Made by a program: the position numbers and the translations under genes. Positions 7,658-14,888 of a stretch of DNA of 64,000 nt are shown piece by piece; the first letter of the stretch is position 1; each line of letters begins with the position of its first letter. The stretch comes from Jeotgalibacillus salarius (GTDB taxonomy: Bacteria; Bacillota; Bacilli; Bacillales; Jeotgalibacillaceae): the NCBI RefSeq assembly GCF_004405125.1, contig NZ_SORX01000003.1, positions 246,128 through 310,127 on the forward strand, given 5' to 3'. Below the pieces are notes generated by a model. That model ran no database searches. It was not told where the DNA came from and saw only the letters and a list, made by a program, of their open reading frames with translations.

Positions 7658-8194
7658 TTAAAGTGATATCTTTTCAGCAATCTGTATATCAGCATTTAAC
7701 GATTGTTTAATGATTCTCATTGCACTGTCATGCGCTTCCTTTGATTCTGCCGCTGAACAATCCTCAGGCACGCAGATCTCATATTCCCGCATATGTGCAT
7801 CATTTGCTGTGAAGAGTACACATATATCAGTCGCCACACCGGTGATAATTAAGCGTTCAACATTAAGCTGTTTTAAGAGAATGTCCAGCTGGGTGCCAAA
7901 AAATCCTGAATGCTTCGGTTTGATAATGAAATAATCATTATCTTCAGGCAGTATTTCTTCAACAACCGGTTTCCCTTTGGATTCTCTGCATTCCTCTACG
8001 ACTGCATCCGTATTATCCTGCCAGTGGTTGAAATGATCGTTCACATAAATGACGGGCAGCCCTTTCTTTTTGGCACGTTTCTTTAATTCTTTTAGCCGCT
8101 CAACCATCGGAATCGAGTTTTTAAGCAGGTCGTCCCCACCTTCGAACTCCATATGATTCATCATATCTATTAGTAATAAAGCTGTTTTTTTCAT
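7658..8194 (-). CDS. Isochorismatase-family cysteine hydrolase
   Basis: A 178-residue cytosolic hydrolase of the nicotinamidase/isochorismatase fold. The catalytic triad can be seen: Asp10 in LLLIDMMNHME, Lys in IIKPKHSGFFGT (about 92-94), and Cys125 in the cis-peptide segment TGVATDICVLFTA. The family hydrolyses amides such as nicotinamide or vinyl ethers; the substrate is unassigned. AAGGAG precedes the ATG. It is transcribed alone. Confidence 0.88.
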   Translation of the reverse strand: MKKTALLLIDMMNHMEFEGGDDLLKNSIPMVERLKELKKRAKKKGLPVIYVNDHFNHWQDNTDAVVEECRESKGKPVVEEILPEDNDYFIIKPKHSGFFGTQLDILLKQLNVERLIITGVATDICVLFTANDAHMREYEICVPEDCSAAESKEAHDSAMRIIKQSLNADIQIAEKISL

Positions 8195-8356
8195 TTTGTC
8201 ACACTCCTTATTACCAATATTTCACTTGATTATAGAAGGTAAACGCCTATAGCGGGATTGTTTGTGAGTTCAAAGGTATACCTTGCAAGCTTAATGACAA
8301 AAGACCCATCCTTCATGCTACACTATCAATATGTTAAAAAGAGAGGATCTGAGTAT

Positions 8357-8545
8357 ATGAAAGCGGTTAACCTCATGATCGTGATTATCACGCTGATGCA
8401 TTTTTCTTTCCTAATCAACCAGACTGCCTTTGATGGCGAATTCAGCGGTTTAGTCATGACAATCAATACAATTTTATTCCTGGTTGCAATGATCACTTTT
8501 GCTACTGTACGTAATGCTGCACGCAAAAGCAAGGTGACATCATGA
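8357..8545 (+). CDS. Small two-helix membrane protein
   Basis: A 62-residue protein (MKAVNLMIVIITLMHFSF at its start) with two transmembrane segments and a basic C-terminus ending ARKSKVTS. I chose the ATG at 8357, with GAGAGG about ten bases upstream, over a longer frame from 8258 that lacks a site. Its stop overlaps the start of the VOC gene (ATGA), so translation of the two is coupled. Unknown function. Confidence 0.65.
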   Translation: MKAVNLMIVIITLMHFSFLINQTAFDGEFSGLVMTINTILFLVAMITFATVRNAARKSKVTS

Positions 8546-8916
8546 AACTGCATATGCTGACGATTTTCGTCACTGACTTTGAGATAGCCAAGACGTATTA
8601 CAGTGATTTATTAAGCTGGAGCTTTATAAAAGAAGACAACTATCATCTGGAAATGCGTACCGAGGGAACAAAAGTACATTTCTATTTAGCAAACCGTAAC
8701 ACTTCTCCCGGTGATTACTCAAGAGAAGCCAGAACAGTGTTCGTTTTTGAAACGGATAATATCGAACGGGAAATGAAGATATTACAATCTAAAGGCGTGC
8801 AATTTTTACACGTTGTACCGAATGAAAATGATTTCAGTCGATACGCAGCTTTTAAAGACCCTTTTGGAAACGTACATGAATTATGCGAACTAAAGAAACA
8901 CCAGCTCCCTGAATGA
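8542..8916 (+). CDS. VOC-superfamily (glyoxalase/bleomycin-resistance fold) protein
   Basis: A 124-residue single VOC domain protein: LTIFVTDFEIAKTYYSDLL opens the first beta-alpha-beta module and FKDPFGNVHELCEL closes the second. Metal-ligand positions of the glyoxalase type are partly present (His4, the Glu residues in HELCE). These proteins form dimers that act on or sequester small molecules; the substrate is unknown. It is coupled to the preceding small membrane protein by a 4-nt overlap. Confidence 0.82.
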   Translation: MKLHMLTIFVTDFEIAKTYYSDLLSWSFIKEDNYHLEMRTEGTKVHFYLANRNTSPGDYSREARTVFVFETDNIEREMKILQSKGVQFLHVVPNENDFSRYAAFKDPFGNVHELCELKKHQLPE

Positions 8917-8947
8917 TAGGAGGCTGGTGTTTCAATTATTTCATACA
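8893..8947 (+). terminator. Terminator of the VOC operon
   Basis: GAAACACCAGC (8895-8905) pairs with GCTGGTGTTTC (8933-8943) over a 27-nt loop; the stem starts inside the coding region. It may also act on the convergent MFS gene. Confidence 0.65.
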
Positions 8948-8964
8948 AGTGCACTTTGAATTTA

Positions 8965-10185
8965 TTAGCTTTCTCTAAACAATTCATCCGCTTTCTTCTC
9001 TGCACGACGAGCCAGGCCAAAGTATGCAACGAGTGCCAGGATACTTGCACTTAAAATAATCAGCCCCATTGGCACAGCGGAGTATTCCCCCGCAATCCCA
9101 ACAAGTGGTGCAGTGAGAGAACCCAGCACAAGCGGCAGCATTCCAAGAAATGCAGAAGCACTTCCGGCAATATGCCCCTGTGTTTGCATCGCCAGAGAAA
9201 ATGATGCGGTCGCAACCATTCCGATTGACATGACAAAGAAAAACAGTGGCAGCGCAACAAAGAAAAATGGACCATCTAACAGTACAGTAATCGTCAAAAC
9301 GGCCCCAGCTGTGACAGCCTGTGATAATCCATAAAGCAAAAATTGCCGTTCTGAAATTCTATGGGAGAGACGTCCGACAGACTGTGTTCCAATAATCAGA
9401 CCTATTCCATTTAACCCAAACAGATAACTGAATTCCTGCTCTGAAAAACCATAAATATTCTGGTAAACAAATGGTGTACCTGAAACATAGGCGAATACAC
9501 CAGCAATCATAAAGCCCTGAGCTAGTGAATAACCCAGGAATTGCTGATTCGTAATCAGAGATTTAAAGTTTTTCACCGTTTCTCCAATATTATTCGGCAC
9601 TCGTGATTGTTCTGGCAATGTTTCTTCCAGACGCAGTGTAATCAGTGCGAAAAGCAGAATTCCCACGATGCCCAGAACGATAAAAACACCATTCCAATCT
9701 GTAAAAAGCAAAATGGTACTGCCAACAATCGGTGCCAGTATTGGGGCAAGATTACTAATCAGCATCAACAGTGCAAAAAACTTGGTCAGTTCCCTTCCAC
9801 TGTATGAATCTCTGACAATCGCACGGGAAATCACGATCCCCGCCGAAGCAGAAAAACCCTGCAGGAAACGCAATCCAATTAAAACGTAAATATTTGGTGA
9901 AAATGCAATGGCAAATGAAGCAATTGCATAAGCGATCAGTGCAATGACAAGCGGTTTTTTTCTGCCGTGCACATCACTTAACGGTCCATTCATTAACTGA
10001 CCTAAACCGAGTCCCAGCAAACATGCAGTTAAGCTGAGCTGTACAGATGAAGCGCTCGTCATCAAATCTGCAGCAATCGTTGGAAAAGCTGGCAGATACA
10101 TATCAATGGTTAAGGGACCCATTGCGCCAAGTGCCCCGAGCATTAATGCAAGACGGGTCCGTTTTGACCCGGAAAGTGTATTCAT
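8965..10185 (-). CDS. Bcr/CflA-family multidrug efflux MFS transporter
   Basis: A 406-residue, 12-helix major facilitator transporter. GPLTIDMYLPAFP near the N-terminus is the hallmark of the Bcr/CflA (bicyclomycin/chloramphenicol) subgroup; NGPLSDVHGRKKPL is the MFS loop 2-3 motif A, and SASAGIVISRAIVRD matches the helix 5 drug-antiporter motif. It should be a proton-coupled exporter in the cytoplasmic membrane. The ATG at 10185 gives the family length; longer frames add a hydrophilic stretch without a ribosome site. A palindrome sits in the leader. Confidence 0.9.
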   Translation of the reverse strand: MNTLSGSKRTRLALMLGALGAMGPLTIDMYLPAFPTIAADLMTSASSVQLSLTACLLGLGLGQLMNGPLSDVHGRKKPLVIALIAYAIASFAIAFSPNIYVLIGLRFLQGFSASAGIVISRAIVRDSYSGRELTKFFALLMLISNLAPILAPIVGSTILLFTDWNGVFIVLGIVGILLFALITLRLEETLPEQSRVPNNIGETVKNFKSLITNQQFLGYSLAQGFMIAGVFAYVSGTPFVYQNIYGFSEQEFSYLFGLNGIGLIIGTQSVGRLSHRISERQFLLYGLSQAVTAGAVLTITVLLDGPFFFVALPLFFFVMSIGMVATASFSLAMQTQGHIAGSASAFLGMLPLVLGSLTAPLVGIAGEYSAVPMGLIILSASILALVAYFGLARRAEKKADELFRES

Positions 10186-10206
10186 ATTGATCAAGCCTCT
10201 CATTTC

Positions 10207-10236
10207 TTCGATAGTCGAAACATGATGACTATTATA
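10207..10236 (-). promoter_or_regulatory. Candidate operator and -10 box of the Bcr-type pump gene
   Basis: A perfect palindrome TTCGA-TAG-TCGAA (10207-10219) and an overlapping dyad ATAGTC-N10-GACTAT (10211-10232) lie just downstream of TATAAT (10231-10236, minus strand) and about 20 nt before the start codon. Position and symmetry suit a repressor site. A good -35 box is not evident, and the regulator is unknown. Confidence 0.4.
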
Positions 10237-10450
10237 CACCTCTTCCAAAGACTTACCTATACAAGCGCTTTAATTTCTCAAATATTTTTATTCACTTCAA
10301 ATAGATTGCTATTTTTGAACACTTTCGCAACAGAGTATTTCGTCCTGTACAGACATTTCATAAGCATCTTGTTATCATCCAATTTCAGGCGTATAATTAT
10401 ATCTCAGCAATCCGTTTTCAGTATGACGGTCAGACGAAAGGATATACGGA

Positions 10451-10711
10451 GTGAAAAACACAAAACACTTTATCATGATGAATGTCGGACTTATTCTAGC
10501 TGGCGTCCTAGGCTATTACCTGATTTTAAATGAAACTCCTAAACCGAAAATCTTTGCGATTTCGTTTCTATTTTTCTTTTGGGTTATGACAGACTATGTA
10601 AAAGCATATATACAAAAAGCAGGCGCTTCAAAAAGCATGCTATGGCTCGGCAACCTCAGTTTTTTAATCACAACGGCAATTGGTTTTGGCATCATCTATT
10701 TAGCTTCATAA
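10451..10711 (+). CDS. Small three-helix membrane protein
   Basis: An 86-residue hydrophobic protein with three predicted membrane helices (about 9-27, 33-50, 62-84) and a GTG start at 10451 with AAAGGA about nine bases upstream. The loop NETPKPK separates helices 1 and 2. I do not recognise the family. It is transcribed alone and followed by a compact terminator. Confidence 0.68.
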   Translation: MKNTKHFIMMNVGLILAGVLGYYLILNETPKPKIFAISFLFFFWVMTDYVKAYIQKAGASKSMLWLGNLSFLITTAIGFGIIYLAS

Positions 10712-10715
10712 TTTC

Positions 10716-10742
10716 AACCGTGCAGACGCACGGTTTTTTTAT
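10716..10742 (+). terminator. Rho-independent terminator
   Basis: AACCGTGC (10716-10723) pairs with GCACGGTT (10728-10735) around AGAC and runs into eight T residues. Confidence 0.92.
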
Positions 10743-10823
10743 TTGAATGATTCATGATAATCACCCATGCCTTAACCTCTCCTCCGCGTATGATATAGAG
10801 AATTCTACTTGAGGAGGATAACC

Positions 10824-11060
10824 ATGAATCCGCATTTTATACACCCTGCTGACTTTGAGCGCATGGCTATGGAAGAAAGAAATTATTACGGCAGACCACG
10901 TCCACGCCCTTATGGAAGACCGAATTACTATCAGCGTCCCCGTCCATACTGGGGAGTACCTTTTTTGGGCGGGTTGGCAGGCGGACTGCTGGCTAACACG
11001 CTTTTCCCACAGTACGGCGGTTATTATGGAGGATACCCTTATTATTATCAGCAATGGTAA
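10824..11060 (+). CDS. Gly/Tyr/Pro/Arg-rich small protein
   Basis: A 78-residue low-complexity protein. The N-terminus is helical and charged (HPADFERMAMEERNYY); the middle carries GRPRPRPYGRP and QRPRPYW repeats; a short hydrophobic Gly-rich segment (FLGGLAGGLLANTLF) follows; and the tail is Tyr/Gly-rich (YGGYYGGYPYYYQQW). GAGGAGG lies six bases before the ATG. Such Tyr/Gly-rich proteins are common among Bacillales spore-coat or surface proteins, but that assignment is inference. A strong terminator follows. Confidence 0.72.
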   Translation: MNPHFIHPADFERMAMEERNYYGRPRPRPYGRPNYYQRPRPYWGVPFLGGLAGGLLANTLFPQYGGYYGGYPYYYQQW

Positions 11061-11072
11061 ATTGCCAGATCT

Positions 11073-11107
11073 AAAAAGAACTGCTTCGCAAGGAAGCAGT
11101 TCTTTTT
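11073..11107 (+). terminator. Bidirectional terminator
   Basis: AAAAAGAACTGCTTC pairs with GAAGCAGTTCTTTTT around a tiny loop. It separates the Gly/Tyr-rich gene from the convergent GNAT gene, whose stop codon overlaps the stem. Confidence 0.93.
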
Positions 11108-11951
11108 ACTGTTGCCTTGTATTCATTTGAAACACTCTTTTTGGATCAAACTCAAAGGCAATGCCTCTGTAGATCCCCTGGAGTAGAAAACCTGCTTTTT
11201 CAGCAGTTCTCACTGATGCCACATTATCCGCAGCACAATCCCAGTAAGGTACACCGTCTTCTGCATGGCACGTTTTTACAAAAGCTTTTGCTGCAGCAGT
11301 ACCAAGCCCTCTCTTTTTAAAAGATTTATACGTTTCAATATCCATTACATGAACATTTCCTGCCCTGAATCCTGTCATGCAAATCGTCGCAACCTCTTTG
11401 TCTTTCATGACACATAAACCGATTCCATTTTCAAAAAAGTCCTGCTCTGAAGACCAAAACAAATCAATTTTTTCACGAATTAATCTCCGGCTGAAATCAC
11501 TTGCCTGAACCAATCCCTTTTCAAGCGGCACAATTCTGAAGCCCTCCGGACACTCAGGATTTTCATGAAGGACAGATGGATAGCGGTAAATGAACTGCTC
11601 CCATTTCTCATTCGTGCGGTCTCCAAATACATCATCAAGCACCAAATCCCAATTAGGATGATAAGATAATACCTCAGCTTCATGTATGCCTGTCGCAATT
11701 GCTGAAGGACCAATGATCATATCAATACATTCTCTCAGTTTTGTAGTAAACAGAGGATTTTTCTCTTCACCAAGCACAAAAATCCCATCCATATTACCAA
11801 GCCAGACCACAGCAGATACAGGATCGTGCACCTGATCTACAAATACCCTGCCTCTATTTACTCCCTCAATGACTGCCCTGACTTCAACAGAGCCTTCGTC
11901 CGTCAAAAGAGGTTCAACTAAATAAAATTGATCTGCCGTTAATTCTTTCAT
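11106..11951 (-). CDS. GNAT-family N-acetyltransferase with N-terminal extension
   Basis: A 281-residue protein whose C-terminal third is a GNAT acetyltransferase: VATICMTGFRAGNVHVMDIE forms the central strands, and YKSFKKRGLGTAAAKAFV supplies the acetyl-CoA pyrophosphate loop (RGLGTA). The first ~140 residues form a separate domain with EPLLTDEGSVEVRAVIEG, resembling the two-domain GNAT_acetyltran Pfam group. The substrate is unknown. It is transcribed alone. Confidence 0.82.
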   Translation of the reverse strand: MKELTADQFYLVEPLLTDEGSVEVRAVIEGVNRGRVFVDQVHDPVSAVVWLGNMDGIFVLGEEKNPLFTTKLRECIDMIIGPSAIATGIHEAEVLSYHPNWDLVLDDVFGDRTNEKWEQFIYRYPSVLHENPECPEGFRIVPLEKGLVQASDFSRRLIREKIDLFWSSEQDFFENGIGLCVMKDKEVATICMTGFRAGNVHVMDIETYKSFKKRGLGTAAAKAFVKTCHAEDGVPYWDCAADNVASVRTAEKAGFLLQGIYRGIAFEFDPKRVFQMNTRQQ

Positions 11952-12059
11952 CCTGAAGCTCCTCTTTTAAAGTTCTTATTTAATCTATCGTAACACAGAC
12001 GATTTCAGAACGTATATGTGAGCACCTCGGACAACCACCAGGACAGTATGAATGATTTT

Positions 12060-12115
12060 ATCACCCTATACATATTCTTTTCAGCAAAAGGGTATGTATA
12101 AAAAAGAATATGTCA
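12060..12115 (+). promoter_or_regulatory. Inverted-repeat promoter region of the GlsB-type gene
   Basis: CATATTCTTTT (12071-12081) and AAAAGAATATG (12102-12112) are perfect inverted repeats flanking GGGTATGTATAA. The outer CCCTATACATA and inner GGGTATGTATA also mirror one another. The dyad ends 22 nt before the start codon and covers the likely -10 region, as an operator or leader hairpin would. I found no sigma-B -35 box at the right spacing from GGGTAT. Confidence 0.45.
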
Positions 12116-12133
12116 CTGAAAGGAGAAATTATT

Positions 12134-12385
12134 ATGGGTTTTATTTTATACTTAATCGTAGGTGGACTAATCGGTTGGCTCGCAGGAATGATCCTTGGTA
12201 AGGACGTGCCAATGGGCTGCATTGGTAACATTATCGCCGGGATCATCGGTTCGTGGATCGGTGGAGAATTATTAGGCAGTTTCGGACCAACACTTGCAGG
12301 AATTGCGATTGTCCCGGCATTTATCGGCGCAGTTATCTTTGTATTCCTGTTAAGCCTCATTTTGAAAGCTGCAAATAAGAAATAA
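12134..12385 (+). CDS. GlsB/YeaQ/YmgE-family stress-response membrane protein
   Basis: An 83-residue, three-helix Gly-rich membrane protein of the transglycosylase-associated (GlsB/YeaQ/YmgE) family: GGLIGWLAGMILGKD, MGCIGNIIAGIIGSWIGGEL, and a final long helix FVFLLSLIL. Members are induced by general stress in many bacteria; the molecular role is unclear. AAAGGAG lies eight bases before the ATG. It is monocistronic, behind an inverted-repeat promoter region. Confidence 0.92.
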   Translation: MGFILYLIVGGLIGWLAGMILGKDVPMGCIGNIIAGIIGSWIGGELLGSFGPTLAGIAIVPAFIGAVIFVFLLSLILKAANKK

Positions 12386-12412
12386 AAAAAGCTGGCCGCG
12401 GCCAGCTTTTTC
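12385..12412 (+). terminator. Bidirectional terminator
   Basis: AAAAAGCTGGCC pairs with GGCCAGCTTTTT around a GC turn, directly between the convergent glsB-like and ogt genes. Confidence 0.93.
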
Positions 12413-12928
12413 TTATGCTTTCAATTGAATTCCCTCTACCTGATGAAGCACTCTTTTTACATCCAGACCTGCACTGAATCCGCCAAGACCGCCTCCTTTT
12501 GCAATCACCCTGTGGCAAGGGACAACAATCAGTAACGGGTTAGCCCCAATTGCTGTTCCAACTGCACGAAATGCTTTTGGTCTGCCCACTCTCTCTGCAA
12601 TATCAGCATACGTTCTCGTTTCACCATAAGGAATTTCAAGCAGGGCCTGCCAGACTTCCTGCTGAAAAGGCGTTCCTTTGGGCTCAATCGGCATGTCGAA
12701 TGATTTCTTACCCTCAGTAAAATATGCACGAAACTCATTTGTAAAAGGATGCATTTCCTGAGAACTTTCAACCAGGATGGCACCCGGATAGAATTTCCCA
12801 GCCCATTTCTCAAGCGCTGCATACCCTTCTTCAGGTCCGCCGATATAACACACTTTTCCATCAATGGATGCAAGTTGGTAAGCGTCATTGTTATGTGTGA
12901 ATTCTGTCCAACAGATCTTAGTCATCAA
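12413..12928 (-). CDS. ogt: Methylated-DNA--protein-cysteine S-methyltransferase
   Basis: A 171-residue suicide DNA-repair protein that transfers the alkyl group from O6-methylguanine to its own cysteine. The active site PCHRV contains Cys138, with the preceding helix-turn-helix YGETRTYADIAERVGRPKAFRAVG and the Asn hinge GANPLLIVVPC. The C-terminal GGFSAGLDVKRVLHQVEG is typical. The N-terminal domain lacks the AdaA/AdaB zinc part, so this is a stand-alone Ogt. The ATG at 12925 is an equally good start. Confidence 0.93.
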   Translation of the reverse strand: MMTKICWTEFTHNNDAYQLASIDGKVCYIGGPEEGYAALEKWAGKFYPGAILVESSQEMHPFTNEFRAYFTEGKKSFDMPIEPKGTPFQQEVWQALLEIPYGETRTYADIAERVGRPKAFRAVGTAIGANPLLIVVPCHRVIAKGGGLGGFSAGLDVKRVLHQVEGIQLKA

Positions 12929-12984
12929 TATCCCACCTGCACTTTTCCTCTATTATACATTGTACATAGAACGAAAAAACAGCC

Positions 12985-13821
12985 TCATTCAGAAGCTGTT
13001 TTTAGGAATATTCCGTTTTGAGAAGGGTCTTTAATAAACCATCCACCTGCAACTTGTGCTGCACCTGTTTTTTCAGCTGCCTGTAACAGGGTTTCCTCAT
13101 TCGGGAATACAAGTGTATATTGTACAAGCCCGGCTGCTTTTTCAGATGGCGCCGGAGCTCCTGCACCATTCCAGATATTTAAGCCAATATGATGGTGGTA
13201 ACCTTCTGTTGAAATAAACAGTGCCTGCTGACCATAGCGGCAAACTGCTTCAAATCCAAGTTTCCCATAAAAATCTTCTGCTTCAGACAAATCAGATACA
13301 TGTAGATGAATATGACCCATTTTTGTTTCTTCAGGGAGCTTTATCCATGCGTCATGGGGCACAGCCATAACCTCTTCAAAATCAAGCGGATCAACAGTCA
13401 TTTTCACTTCTTGATTATGCCAGTTCCATTCTTCCTTTGCGCGGTCCCGGTAAACTTCAATCCCGTTTCCATCAGGATCATTGAAATAAAGCGCTTCGCT
13501 TACTAGATGGTCAGATGCACCCAGTTGTATGTCATGAGCAGCCAAATGTTCAATGATCGAAGCCAGATCCGCACGTGATGGTAATAAAATAGCAAAATGA
13601 TACAGTCCTGTTGTACGTGGCTGCCTTGGCTGAACACCTTCCGGCTCGATCAGTTTCAATAATGATGTTTTTCCATCTGCAGTTAATTGCACCTCATTTT
13701 TGTCCTTCGTCAGGACGCTAAACCCTAAAATGGTTACATAAAAATTTTTTGCACGTTCGAGATTTGTTACATTAATCGCTACTTCTTCTACAAAAGTTGC
13801 GGGAGAATGATGAAAACTCAT
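12985..13821 (-). CDS. VOC-family ring-cleavage dioxygenase, CatE-like
   Basis: A 278-residue protein with two tandem VOC modules (about 8-125 and 165-275), like the catechol-2,3-dioxygenase CatE group of Bacillus that cleaves catecholic or quinone-derived compounds with Fe(II). Candidate metal ligands are His in GLYHFAIL and MGHIHLHVSDL and Glu in GNGIEVYRD. In Bacillus such genes respond to thiol-reactive electrophiles through MarR/DUF24 repressors; here a palindrome sits directly after the -10 box, matching that mode. Confidence 0.82.
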   Translation of the reverse strand: MSFHHSPATFVEEVAINVTNLERAKNFYVTILGFSVLTKDKNEVQLTADGKTSLLKLIEPEGVQPRQPRTTGLYHFAILLPSRADLASIIEHLAAHDIQLGASDHLVSEALYFNDPDGNGIEVYRDRAKEEWNWHNQEVKMTVDPLDFEEVMAVPHDAWIKLPEETKMGHIHLHVSDLSEAEDFYGKLGFEAVCRYGQQALFISTEGYHHHIGLNIWNGAGAPAPSEKAAGLVQYTLVFPNEETLLQAAEKTGAAQVAGGWFIKDPSQNGIFLKTASE

Positions 13822-13841
13822 ATAATAAACACCTGCCCTTC

Positions 13842-13888
13842 AGTTACTTTATGTAACTAATTATATTTTAGAAACAAAAAGAAAGCAA
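13842..13888 (-). promoter_or_regulatory. Promoter and palindromic operator of the CatE-like gene
   Basis: On the minus strand TTGCTT (13883-13888) and TATAAT (13860-13865) are separated by 17 nt, and a dyad AGTTAC-N5-GTAACT (13842-13858) follows at the expected transcription start, about 20 nt before the start codon. This is the arrangement expected of a repressor-controlled promoter. The -35 box lies within the stem of the neighbouring terminator. Confidence 0.6.
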
Positions 13889-13911
13889 GATTACTTCCCT
13901 GCTTTCTTTTG
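13876..13911 (-). terminator. Terminator of the RsbQ/PAS-GGDEF operon
   Basis: AAAAGAAAGCA pairs with TGCTTTCTTTT over a 12-nt loop, with a T-rich tail on the minus strand, just after the GGDEF stop codon at 13922. It overlaps the -35 region of the next gene. Confidence 0.75.
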
Positions 13912-13921
13912 TCATCCTTAT

Positions 13922-14878
13922 TTATCTGAGTGTTACCTGATTTCTTCCATTTCCTTTTGAATAGTACAACGCTTCATCTGCACGCTTGAATATCGACTCT
14001 TTAGTGTCCATTTCTTTCGCACCGGAAACACCGATTGAAATTGTAATTGGACTGTGTGGCCAATCACTGCTTTCGATATTCTGACGCATTCTGTCAGCTA
14101 TTTTTACCGCCAGTTTTTCACTGATGCCTGACAAAAGGATAACGAATTCCTCGCCTCCAAATCGGACAAGTACATCATCTTTCCTGACTTCTTGTTCAAG
14201 CTTCCAGGCAAGATCCTGTAATACCTGATCTCCGACCGGATGTCCAAATTCATCATTCACTTTTTTAAAATGATCAATGTCTATTATTAAATAAGAGAAA
14301 ATAAATGATTCCGAATGAAATTTTTCCAAAAATGCAGACAGCGTTTCTTCATAATAACGTCTGTTTTTCACACTTGTTAAAGGATCAATCATTGCAAGAT
14401 CTTCAAGCCTTTTATTCGCTTCAATAATTTCTTCTCTTTTAGATTCAAGTTCAGACAGCAGTTTCTGCAGCTCTCCATTTGCGTTGTCAGTGTCTTCGAG
14501 AATTTTCTCTACCTGCAGTTTAGCTGAAATCAAACCGTTTTCGAATTCATCACGCGTTTTCATTTTCACGAAAATGTATTCATACTGTCCATCCCTCTCC
14601 TGCGCATTCATCAACACAGGCACAGGACCCTCAGATGTCTCCAGTGTCAGATACATTTCATCAACCTTTTTATACATTGAAATAACCGGAGAAAAATACG
14701 TTTGGAAATATAACTTTGAAGGCAGTGTTAATAGTGACGTGATATGCCGCTGCTTCAATTCACTGCTTCTCTCTCCTATCAGACCACTGATCATTTCATT
14801 TGCTTCGATGATTCTTCCATCGGGCTCTGTCATGATAAATCCGCACGGGGCATAGTAAAGCTGCGTGTCCATGCTCAT
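13922..14878 (-). CDS. PAS-GGDEF protein, probable diguanylate cyclase with an RsbP-like PAS domain
   Basis: A 318-residue cytoplasmic signalling protein that should make cyclic di-GMP. Residues 3-110 are a PAS domain strongly reminiscent of RsbP (LYYAPCGFIMTEPDGRIIEA, TLPSKLYFQTYFSPV, VPVLMNA). A coiled coil follows (about 112-160), then a GGDEF domain with DIDHFKKVNDEFGHPVGD and the active site GGEEF (241-245). An RxxD inhibitory site (RKDD, 232-235) precedes it. It lies 10 nt downstream of the RsbQ-like hydrolase, so the hydrolase/PAS pair probably gates cyclase output here instead of the PP2C phosphatase of B. subtilis RsbP. Confidence 0.9.
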   Translation of the reverse strand: MSMDTQLYYAPCGFIMTEPDGRIIEANEMISGLIGERSSELKQRHITSLLTLPSKLYFQTYFSPVISMYKKVDEMYLTLETSEGPVPVLMNAQERDGQYEYIFVKMKTRDEFENGLISAKLQVEKILEDTDNANGELQKLLSELESKREEIIEANKRLEDLAMIDPLTSVKNRRYYEETLSAFLEKFHSESFIFSYLIIDIDHFKKVNDEFGHPVGDQVLQDLAWKLEQEVRKDDVLVRFGGEEFVILLSGISEKLAVKIADRMRQNIESSDWPHSPITISIGVSGAKEMDTKESIFKRADEALYYSKGNGRNQVTLR

Positions 14879-14888
14879 CCCCCCTGAG

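Noticed and set aside
12090-12095. GGGTAT as a sigma-B -10 element of the GlsB-type gene
   Set aside because: No GTTTAA-like -35 at 12-15 nt spacing; the position 14 nt upstream reads ACATAT.
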